Positions 25,472-37,400 of a DNA stretch of 64,000 nucleotides are shown here, piece by piece. Origin of the DNA: Lepisosteus oculatus. Its lineage: Eukaryota; Chordata; Actinopteri; Semionotiformes; Lepisosteidae. The stretch's first letter is position 1. Every line of letters begins with the position of its first letter. The position numbers and the translations under genes are program-made. Location: positions 40,619,148 to 40,683,147 of the forward strand of contig NC_090706.1 of assembly GCF_040954835.1 (NCBI RefSeq), read 5' to 3'. The notes beneath the pieces were generated by a model. It was not told the origin of the DNA, made no database searches, and was given only the letters and a program-made list of their open reading frames with translations.

Positions 25472-28400
25472 ATGTCCGAGAGACTTTTATCAGCGTCTCC
25501 AAACTGGTACTGCTCCCGGTCCAGTGACACGAATGTCAAGGGAGTTTTGGGGTTTGGAGCTAAAAATTCAGTATATTTGCTGCAGATCAGTTCACAATCG
25601 CCAGCCATCCTAGGTGAGCTGTTCCCCACATTCACAGTCCCTTAAAAAGGCTGTGTGTTTTTTTTTCCTGTACTGTATGTGACACCTTAATTATATTGTC
25701 AGTACCTTAAAGCTTTACTTTTCAATTCTGTTTATGTACTTAACATCCTTAACAAGACTTAACATCCTTCCCTATTGCAGCTGTGTACTCTGCCCTGAGG
25801 TGTCGAATAACTGCCTTGTTCCTCTCAGGTGAGCTGACTGGCCACAGAGAGCGAGTCTCGGGTTTTACTTTTTGTCGCTACCCTGGCCAAGAGGACCTCT
25901 GCGCAAGCTGCTCAGATGACGGGACTGTCAAAGTCTGGGACTCGCAGAAAAGAGCTCTGATGAAAGAACACAAAGCCCACCAGGTGAGTGCAGAGCTCTC
26001 TGTAGGCTCCCCCGGGAAGCTCTATTCAAATGAGTCCTTGCTGTTTCTGTGATTACTCCAGAGTGTTTTTATAATTATAATAATTGCCCTCACTTATACA
26101 GCGCTTTTCTGGACACTCCACTCAAAGCGCTTTACAGGTCATGGGGATCCCCTCCACTCCCACCAGTGTGCAGCCCCACCTGGATGATGCGCCAGTCCGC
26201 TCCCCACACACCAGCTCTCAGTGGGGAGGAGAGCAGAGTAACGAATTCATAGAGGGGATTATTAGGAGGCCATGATGGTTAAGGGCCAATGGGAAATTTG
26301 GCCAGGACGCCGGGGTCACACCCCTACTCTTTTAGAGAAACGCCCTGGGATTTTTAATGACCACAGAGAGTCAGGATCTCGGTTTTACGTCATATACGAA
26401 GGACGGTGCCTGTTTACAGTATAGTGTCCCCATCACTATACTGGGGCATTAGGACCCACATGGACCGTAGGGTGAGCGCCCCCTGCTGGCCCCACTAACA
26501 CCTCTTCCAGCAGCACCCTTAGTTTTTCCCAGGAGGTCTCCCATCCAGGTACTGGCCAGGCTCACACCTACTTAACCTCAGTGGGTGGCCAAGTGTGAGT
26601 TGCACAGTGATATGACTGCTGTTTTTAGTAAGATTTGCCATTTTAATACACCCCCTTCATAAGAGAATCACAGAGACCACAAGTGTGAGGCGGTGCTTCA
26701 GGCAGGTTCTGCTTTTTTTGGGTTTGTCTGACTGCTCCACTTGTGCTGCAGTATTTTGGCTGTTCTGTTTCCAGAGCACCATAACAGCGCTGCACTGGTC
26801 TCCCATTGAAAAGGACCTGGTGGTCTCCGGGGATGAGAAGGGGGTTGTGGTGTGTTACTGGCACAACAGGAACGACACACACAGCTTCTTCCCTGAGCCC
26901 AGGAATATCTTCTGCTTGTCCTGTTCTCCTCACAATGAGAACCACATCGCTGTGGGGTAAGTACTTGCCAAATGAGTGGACATTTTCCATGCAGCTGACG
27001 AGTCATTCTGAATGTCTTGTAATATACAAACTGTTCATCTCTTCCAGTGTGTTACGGTACATAGCTGGTGGGGGGTGGGGCTGGTACCTCTGACAGCTCA
27101 CTGTCCAAACTTGGGGTACCCAGAGTTCTCCCTGTTTTGTCACTCCAAATGATCACTGTTGCTTTAATTGTTCAAGCAGTGCGCCTTACGTTAGTCACGT
27201 TCATGACGCAAATCTGAATTGGCTCTATTTGCATATTCGTATTTCACAATCACAGTGATACCACATGTCATTTCTCAATAGACCTGTTGGAAAAAGCTTT
27301 TTTTGCATTACCAGTGGTTCTCATCTAACTGAAAAAGAAAAATCTCAAGCTCTTGTCTTAAAATCAGTGTACACCTTGAGTTCTTGGTGCTGTATTTTGA
27401 TGCCGGAAGTTACGGAAAAAGGAAAAATATCCACACACAGGAGATATAGATGGTTTGTTATGTTGCTTTCCTTGTGAAGGTAGGGGCCCGTCTGGCCTGG
27501 CGGGTCCTTGGTGCTGTTAGCGAAGCTCTCGCTGACCTCTCCCACAGGTACAAAGATGGGATGGTGATTGTCATTGACATCAGTAAGAAAAACGAGGTCG
27601 TGCACCGGCTGCGAGGCCACGATGACGAGATCCACGGCCTGGCCTGGTGCCCCCAGCCTGGCGAGGAAGCGCTCTACAGCCGGCCGGCGGAGGAAAGCGC
27701 AGGTACAGAGCTCTCGCCAGGTGACCTAGGTGGGCATCATGGACGATAGGTGCAGGGCTTCTGAAGAGGAAGAAGATGGAAAATATGAAGAGCTGGAATC
27801 GTCCAGCTCTTTGGTATGAATGCCAGTCTTGTTTCTGAGCGTCTGCCTCAGACCCCGCATGATGCACAAAGCCAGACTTTCACACAGATCTGCGTCTTCT
27901 GTGCTTCTCGCCTGGCATTGTGTGTCCCATTCAAATGGTCTCTACTCCAAGGCTGTTCATCTGAAAACATCAGGGCTCTGGACTGCTGTAGCCAGCAGTC
28001 TCTTTTCGTATTTTAATCGATGTTGAGTTTCTGCCTTTTTTCCGCTGGGTAAGAGAGCCGGTATCACTTATTGTTTGCCAGCTATCAGAGCATTCAGACC
28101 CGCTGGGCGAACGCACAGAGCAGTTCCCCTGACCCCTCTGTTCCTTTGACAGAGGTGGCCAATGGGGAGGTGGAAGATGAGAGCGAGAGAGGCTGTTACT
28201 TGGCATCGGGCAGCAAGGACCAGACAATCCGCCTTTGGAGCACCAGGAAGGGAAAAGGTTTGCTTTTTTTAAGTGTACTGAACTCTCTCAAACTGTGGTT
28301 GTTTAAGTCTTGAACTGAGCTTCACTGGTTTATTGACCCTTGAGGACTTTGTTTATCTCTGTGGCTATAGGACACTAGCAGATAAGGGCTGGGAAGGGTT

Positions 28401-31400
28401 ACCTGTGAACAAGACCTTTAGTGAATTCATACTTGGGATGCGGTAACATACACCCTACAGAGCAGGAGCTCACGGTGTCTTCTGTGTGTTTCAGGGGTGA
28501 TGACGCTAAAGCTTCCGTTCCTCAAGAGGAGGGGAGTTGGGGTGGATCCCGCTGTGAAGGAGAGGCTGTGGCTCACAGTGCACTGGCCTCAGGGGCAACC
28601 GACACACATAGTGTCCAGCTGTTTTGGGTATGAAACCCCTCGGAAAAGTCTTAAATCAAAAGGGCCCAGGGCTGCCCTTGGTTGCGTGCAGGCATGTACC
28701 AGCGATCTCATTTTTTCGGTCACTACTCGAAGCTCGCGACCACGGGTGAGGACAGGGACAGACAGTAGACCCACCAGGAACTCATGAGCTTCATCTGAAG
28801 GCTCAGCTTCTGCTCCACCACCGCGGTTCAGTACAGCAGCTGCACTGCATGTCTTCACCGGCTTCCTCCCCCCTCACCGGTAGAGGAACGAGCCCCCGAG
28901 GTGCTTCGAGTCCTCCGCCTCACCTGCAGGGAGCCAGCCACTCTTTCCTGGGACAGAACCTTGACCTCAGATTTGGAGGTGCAGACCCTCATCCTGACTG
29001 CCTCGCACTCGGCTGCGAACGTCTCTTCCTGCTCTTCCTCGGCCGGCATCATGGGCAGCCTGTGCCCCTGATGAATCCTCTGTAATCAATCCGCATCTTT
29101 GTTGTGGTCAAAGACATCTTGTTGGACTGATATTGTTTGGATACAATAGTAGGATAGCTAGTTAGTTTGCAAGCTCGTGCAGTACTCCAGCTGTTGGATA
29201 GCTTGGGGCGGGGCAGGCTACCACCTGGCCTGAGGCTGCTTTAACCTTTTGTTTTAACCTTAATAGATTTGTCAACCCAGCTGTTGTGCTGGATTGTCCA
29301 AAAGAATCTTTAAGGATCGGGATAAACGATCAGGATTGTGGCTGCGGCAGCCGGCATTCACTCCTAACGGTATTTATCTTGGAATATCCTTTACAAATGA
29401 GCAAGAAATGAATGACTTGCGTTTCTGTTTCCCTCCCGATCTTGTCACTTGCTGCAGGGGTGAGCTGCTGTTGTGGGACCTGGTGAAGTCTGGTAAACAG
29501 AAGTGGGCTGTGCTGGGCCCTTCGTCTGAGGGACAGAACCACTCGCGGATTGTCTTTAACATGAGCTCCACGAGCGCTGAGGAGAACAGAGAACTTCTGA
29601 TCAGCATCTCTATGGACAGAGATGTAAGACTTTTCATTTTCTCAGATGCAGCAGCAGCAGCAGCACACGGAGGGAACTGTGTTGCATTAGCAGATAAGAT
29701 AGGCAGGAAGCTGAAATAAAGCAAGACAGAACAATGTTCTCTAGGAGACTTTTTTGCTCCTTGAGGTGCAGATAGTGTGGTTGTGAAAAACAAGGTGTCC
29801 TGCATCATCAGTTTGCCACACTTGTTTGATATCATGCCCAAGATTGCTGTTTATTGCTTACAAGCTGGGCTGTTCTCGGGTCTTTCTCACGGCACTCGGG
29901 TTTCTCAGACATCGGCTTGCATTTTTTCCTTGAGGCTGCAGAAGGCTGTGCTAATCCAGAAGCAGAGAGGGTTTGTTAATGAAGCCCTGGACTTCATTAA
30001 CAAACCTCTCATGGTCTGAGCCATCAACAGAAGAGAACGGGCAGCTTTTTCCAGGATGTGACAGTGATAGTGAACCCTTCAAGCAGCACTCATCTTTCAT
30101 TTAAGAACGTGAGAAAGGTTACAAACAAGAGGAGGTCATTCCGTCCTTCTTGCTCATGTGATAGTATCTAGTTGATGAAAGGATCTAATCCAGCTGTTTC
30201 TTGAAAGATATGTTGTCAGTTTGTACCATACTCGCACCATAGTTCAGGTGGGGAGCTGCGTCAGCATGCGTAGGCTGCAAAGCAACTAGTAATAGGTTTA
30301 TTCCATGCTGAAAAGAGAAGAGAGAAAACACTCGCACCATGCCTGGGGTAAACTGGGCACACCTCCTGTGCTCCGGGTTCCATTGCTCGTCCACATGGTG
30401 TCCTCGTGTGTCCTCTGGGTGGTGTTTCACCACTCCGCTGGGGTGATGTTGTCATCGCCTTGGTAAGCTGTAAAGGGCTCCGTTCTTCCTGGGTTGCAGA
30501 TAAAATGCTGGGACTTGTCTACCCTGGAGTGCTGTTGGACGCTGCCGTCTCTCGGCGGCTTTGTGTATGCGCTGACCTTCTCTCCCGTGGATACTGGCTC
30601 CCTCGCCCTGGGCGTCGGAGACAACATGATCCGAGTCTGGAGCACCCTGTCCCTGAAGAACAAGTACGACACCAAGGCGTTCTGGCAGGGAGTCAAGTCC
30701 AAGGTTACAGCGGTAGGTCATGAGGGGTCCGTTTCTTTAAGTAGGGTATCGAAATATTGTTGTGTCTTTAAAAGCCATTAAAATTGTAACATTTCTGAGA
30801 TCTCCCACACAAAAATGTGAAACTGGATATTGTTCTGCTGCAGTTGGCGTACTAGACTTAAAACAACATGCAGTTTCGAGTATGAAGCCTCAGTGTTGCA
30901 ATTATCCTTGTGTAGGGGGCTACACAAGGAGGGAGATCATTTCATTGTATCGGAGGTACAGAGATGTAAGGAAGAAAATACATTCTTCTTTGCTAGGACT
31001 TGAATTTGTTGTACTTGTTCTGTCTTTAGAGGTTTTTTTTAATCTCTCAGGCATACTACCTATTCCACCAAAATATCACAGGGAGGGCTATTAGTGTTAC
31101 TCCTCAGTGTTTTCCCCTTCGGCGAAAGGGCGTGGTTTACAGCCTGTAAACATCCTGGCAGTATCTGTAGACACCATTCATAGAACAGGAGGAAGCAGGA
31201 CACTGTAGGTATTCATGTGTGATGTAGCCAACACATAACATCTTGAAAATGCAGGTGATAATGTCAGCTTTCTTTCAATATTTCTCCGTCACACTGTAAA
31301 GCTTAATTCATGTTGCTTTTGTCTTTTGGACCTGGCGGCCGGCAGACCAGGTTAAAAAACAATTTGAGATACAGTAATTCAAGCCCTTGTTTCTCCAGCC

Positions 31401-34400
31401 AGAAACATTGCCATGCGAGAGAGACGAAACGGACCCCCCAGTGCACAGCAATCTAATTGATTTGACATTTCACAGCCTGTTGAAGTCGACGGTCTTGCCT
31501 CTTGATTATCTTAACATCTTAATACCTGTTTGTTTAGCCTGAGGCTCTTTCTGTCAATAGCAGCTTCAGATTTATAGCTTAGCTGTGTTCATTTCAGCTG
31601 TCCTGGCATCCACTGAAGGAGGGCTGCCTGGCATTTGGAACCGATGATGGCAAGATTGGCATTTATGAGGCCTATTCTAGCAAGTAAGTGGGAGAAGGCA
31701 GAGCATGCTCTGAGCGCACATGATTATACAAAACTGGCCGCACCATTATTGATGGAGCCCTAACAGATTCACGGTTTAGGCCGTCCCCATGGTGACCACG
31801 CCTGTCCACATATAGACTGTCTCCGAGGCGACCAGGCCTGTCTGCGTTGAGGTTGTCTCGGTGGTGACCATCGCTGTCCACATTTAGGCCATCTCTAGGT
31901 CCGTGAGGTGCGAGGGAATTGTCAGCCCGTCATTGTCAGTCCAAAGAATACCCTCGCAAGTGGGGGGTTCCCTTCTTAACAGGCCCTCCAGAAGTTTGTC
32001 TCTTTCTAAAAGAATCCATTACTATTGGCATGCAGAATTTGCGCTGCAGTAATTATTGTTCTTTAGGAGGTGTGTTTATTAAGAGAGTTTGTGTCAAGGC
32101 CTGGAACAAGCTGTCCAGCCACGCTGGAGACACTGACTTCCCGGGGTCCTTCAAGACACAGGAGATTCTTTCTTCAGCGGTCTTTGAACAGATTAATGAG
32201 CAAGATGGACAGAAAGGTTACGAAGCTTTCTTCTTACAGCCTTAATCGAATTGGCCTTTGTTTGGAATGCTGGGAAATATCCAGCCGCACAGCATCTCCA
32301 ACTAACCATCCCATTCATCAGAGGGTTCACAAAGAGGAGCACGCGATAAGCTTTTGTCAGTGATTTTGCACATTTGTTAACTTCGTTAACTACAAGTTGC
32401 TATCATTTTTGAACGGATGGTCAGCGAACGAGGCTGCAAACTTTACTTGTTTAGGAAAGGTAAATTGGTAAACGGTTGCACTTTACTGGTCACAATAAGG
32501 TGTCCATCTTATTCACAACATGAAGGTAGTCATGAACAGAGGAATGTTCCCAGCAGGCTACTGCAGCCCTGTTAATACTCTGTTTTATATCCCCAATTAT
32601 ACAGAGCTCAGTAGTGTTGTTTGCAAGCCCTTCTGTAACGTTTTGCCGTATTTGTATTTGCCAGGCCCCCTCAAATATCCAGCACATATCACCGAAAGAC
32701 GGTGTATACTGTAGCCTGGGGACCCCCGATACCGCCTCTGTCATTTGGTAAGTCCACTTTGTTGCTGAAAGGTAGAGTTAGGCAGGGGTTTGATAGCTAC
32801 AGGAGCTGTTTTGTTCTATCATTGAGCATCTGTGGGATACACGGATAAACAAATCGGACGATTTTGTATCAGTCAGCATCCCCTGCTTCTATGTCTTCAC
32901 CAGCTCGGCAAAGTGGAAAAGATAAATAAACCGGAAGTACTAAATTAAAACGAAGAAGACAGCAGCTTGCCTCTGTTGTAATAAGAGAGAATTAACCAGG
33001 GAGTGTTTAAAAAAAAAAAAACATTTAATTTCCTTCAGATGTCTTTACAGGGAATTCAAGAAAACAGGAGCTGATTTAACTGGCTGCTGCAAGTGGCATT
33101 TTTATTGCTTTGTCACACATCTCCAGAGCTGTAAAGATAATTGCCTTCGTTCACATAGTTGCTGATGATTGGAAAACCCACTCACATGAAAGATTTGATT
33201 TCTGCTTATTCTGTTGCATCTGTCTTACTCTCTCCACAGACAGATGTGCCCTTTGGGTGTTTTCACGCGCTATTGTGTTTCCTCTTCGGAAAAAAGATTC
33301 TGTTTTATGTGGCTGCCGAAGCTCTTGGCTTTGTTTTTTTTCCCCGCACAGTTTCCTTTCGGTAAAATCAATTTTCCAGGATAATGTACACAGTAAAGAT
33401 GTCATATTGTGTGCTCTAACTGGAGACAGGCCTTTGGCGCTTCGGAAGAAGGAGGCTCTTGTTCATTTTGAGTGCTGGTGTAATGGGCCGTCTCTCTGTC
33501 CCAATCGCTAGGAGACGACAGGCCTCCAGTGGCTCTGTACAGCTGTGCTGGGGAAGGGGTAATCTTCCAGCACAACCCCTGGAAGCTGGCAGAGGAAGCC
33601 ACTGATGTTGATAAAGTGATTCGGGACACGAACAGCATTAAGGTGCGAACGAGGGGCTTTGTTTTCAGAGGAGACTGTATTCTTGTAGTGGTGGGCAGCG
33701 AGGGCGTGGTCTTAGGGAGTAACTGTACCTTCTTCTGAAAGAATCAATTCCTCCCTTAAACATGACTGTTCAAATGGGGGGGCATTTTACCCCCGTAAAG
33801 GGGCTTGTCACCAAATAGTGATTTTTAAACGATGTGTAAAGGTCTGTAAAAACTGTTAGAATGTCAACATTAATAGATTTTATTCCAGTTATATCCAGAT
33901 TAACACTGGTTAATGTTTTCATGCTAAACGTACGTGTAAGATTGACTCCAATGTCTGAAATCTAGAACATTTGCTATAAAGGCAGAAAACAAGTATTTGT
34001 GCTCATGTTTTTTCAAGTGGAATTGCTGTGGTTTTTTTCAGCACAAATTGTCACCACACACTGATCTCAGCTGGAAACCTGATGGCAAAATACTGGCCAT
34101 TGGGAATGAAGATGGGTGAGTTTCTAAACCTTTATGGAGAATAGGAATAACTTGACCTGTTAGCACTCTTCAGACTCCAGTCACATTTGCAGTGTGTTCT
34201 ATTAGAGATATAAGATCCCACTTTTACAACCGTTAGGAGCTGCTGGGCTGAGTCATTTGGGTATTGCCTATCTTGCCATCATCCAGCAGAATGATGGTAA
34301 TCATGCATTGACCCACAGTACCTAATAAAAAAAAAGTTGCACCTTAACTTGCTCGGCAATGTGTTAGTTTAAAAGGTATTTAACTATCTAACACCCTGTG

Positions 34401-37400
34401 GAAGCTGCACCCTAAGATTATCAGCTGTGAAATTATATGACACATTTACATTGCTATGCAGTTCTGCAGATCGAGGGGGAGCTTTTTTTCCCCCATTCTG
34501 TTGTTTGCTTCAGCTTAGCTTTGAAGACTTTCTTAAAAGTCATGGGCCCGCAATACTTTTGTTGCCATTTTGATCATTTTGTTTGTGCTTTTGTAGCTCA
34601 GCTCTTGGATTTTCTTTATTCATTTCTACTTTGTTAGAGTGCAGGTTGTCTCTGTGAGTGAATCACTAGTTTACTCTTTCTTTCTTCAAAGGCACTTTAA
34701 GTAAAGTATTTCCTTCCAGAAGGCCCAACCTGGATGCTATGGTGAGGTGTTAGTTCATCTTGTGTGTTTGTGCTCTACAGGTCAGTAGATGTATTTCAAG
34801 CCCCTCACCTACAGCTGCTCTGCACCATTCAGCAGCATCACAAGATCATCAATGCCCTCTGCTGGCACCACGAGCACAGCAGCCAGCCGGACCTCGGTTA
34901 CCTGCTAGCTTCTGGCTCCAGCAACGCGGTGGTGTACGTGCACAACCTCAAGAGCGTGATCGGTGAGCAGGACTTGGCGTGCACACCTTCGCGGGGTTTG
35001 TCTGTGGGTGCCTTTCCCACTTGTGCAGTCGGGATTGAAGGGAAGTAGGAGGCTGGTGCCTCTAGAGGATAATATCCCCGTCGTTGCGTGAAATCCTAAA
35101 GCTGAAAGTAGCTGAAAGAGTCGGTTCTGCAGTCCTGCAGTGAGGAAATTCCCTTCGTCTCCATCGGCTTTATTCATGGTCTGCTGTAGGGAAGCAAGAC
35201 AGCAGGCAGCTTTATAATGATCCCACTTAGAGCTCCTCACTGAAGACTGAAGACTGAATCCCTTTTCTTCTCGTAGTCAAGCGCCTGTAATCCACCCTCT
35301 GGAAGTCCAGGTTGCTGTGGGAGGAAGGGGTGATGAATCTGTTCTCCCTTTCTTTATTTGAGAAGAGGCTCCTCCAGACAGTCCTGCCGTGGTGACCGAG
35401 CCCTACCGGAGTCTCGCGGGCCACACGGCCAAGATAACCGGCCTGTCCTGGAGTCCCCACCACGACGGGAGACTGGTCTCCGTCTGTTACGATGGGACTG
35501 CACAGGTTAGTCACGCACGCTGTTCTGCTGGGACCGACGTGCCAATTTTTTAATTCTCAAACTTAATTGCTTGGGGATTTGGGGTTTTTAATAGCAAAAA
35601 AAGATATTTTAATCATAAAGGAAAGGTCAGAAGTGTAGTTTTTATGCTCATATCGAAATGACCTCTTTCAGAATTGCATAACCCTCCTGTAGGTGTTTTA
35701 AAACCATGAACATGAACGTTTCTGTCAGGCCCTGCGTCGTGCATGAAGCCGCTGTCATCGTGGCTTTTTTAAGTTTAAGTCCAGTTGGCACAGTTTATAC
35801 AGAAGAAAAGAGGCTGAGTGCACTATGTTTCATGCATCCTTAATTTCAGCAAGCGCAGGACAGTAAACATTGCACATCCTTTAAAAGTGTTCAGATCTAT
35901 AATCGCAAAATTATCTAGTGTTCAGATTGCATTGTTTTATTTTACAAGCCAAAATAATAGCTAATAATTATTTAACTCTTTCGTGCCTCATTGGCTTGTA
36001 TGTGGCTGTATAGAAATACTACAGCAGTGACCGTGTCCCTAATGCTGCCTAAACAAATCACAGTTAGATTTATTTCCAGTGCTACCTCTTACAGATTTTG
36101 CTTTTACTTGTTTTTCATGTGTTTTTAGTGATACACGAAAAAAAATAAAAAGACTGCAAGCAGTCCTGACCTTTGCCTGACTGCATGTGTTGTAATTGTA
36201 TGAAGGTGTGGGATGTGCTGAAGGAAGAGGCCGTGTGCAACTACAGGGGTCACAAGGGCCGTCTGCTGTGTGTCCAGTGGTCCCCTGTGGACCCCGATGT
36301 GGTCTGGACAGGAGGGGATGACTTCACCGTCCAGGAATGGGCTGTGTCCAAGCAGGAGCACACAAAGCCCCCAAAAGGTGAGCCCACTAACAGCACTATC
36401 TCTTGCATGCTTTCACGATCACCACCCTAATGACAGCAAGGTCGGTAGGGAGCCATCCCAGCATGCACTGCTGTGGGGGTGGACGGGGTACAGGGCCATA
36501 TCGGATTATTTCTGGGTTTCAACATTATTGAAGTTCTCAGACACACCGGAGTGCAGGAAGCCTTCCAAGTGCGGTGTGGTTTGTCCTCCTTTGGTCAGGA
36601 AAAAAGGGGATTGAGCTGGAGAAAAAGCGGACCACCCAGCCAAAACCAAAGGCCAAGAAGAAGAAGAAGCAGCCCAGCCGGAACGACAGCAGGTCCGAGG
36701 ACAGCGAGGTCGTCAACGGGGAGGAGGAGGAGCGCGGCGGCTCCGCGCGGCTGCAGGAGGGGCCCGCGCACCTGGAGGAGGAGGAGGAGGAGAAGACAGA
36801 ATCCCAGAGGACAGCCGCTCTTCCCAGGCCTGCAGGTATTCCCTCTGACCAGTGGGAATTTAGCCATCAGTTCCTGATTCAGTCTTGGTCAAGTCGACTA
36901 AAACGTCTATTAGATATAGTCAGATTTTCTTCACACTTTTTTTATTTAGTCAACTAAACTTTGGCTAAGTTTCACTCTTGCTTTTAGTTGGCTAAGACTG
37001 AATTAGTTTTAGTCGCGTATCAGTCATGCAGTTTAATTCAGTTATATAAAATGTGTTTTAGCTTAATTCATTTTTAGTGATTGGAATATTAAGAAAATGA
37101 AGTTTAGCCCTTTTCTAATTTATGACTCAGACTGTTCCCGGACCCCTGTCCGGTGAAACCTAGCCGCCGGAGACACGGGAGACACCTAGCCGCGGGAGAC
37201 AGGAAGCGTCTCCCAGACCGGAGGGGTAGTGAAGCCCTGTGCTCTAGAGCAGATCACTTCTGGTTCCCTCCCTCCCAGTTACATCCCGATGCATCCCCCA
37301 AACTTCAAACTACGTCACTTCTGTGCATTGATGGGTCGCTCTGGACATTTGCTTTCTATCAGAAACTGATTTGCAGGCAGTAAAAGTCACCCTAGAAATG

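Noticed and set aside
28080-28152. Alternative upstream acceptor for GEMIN5 exon 5 (after TTTGCCAG)
   Set aside because: In the phase set by exon 4 it runs into a TGA before reaching the conserved EVANGE segment; the acceptor at 28152 gives a clean frame.
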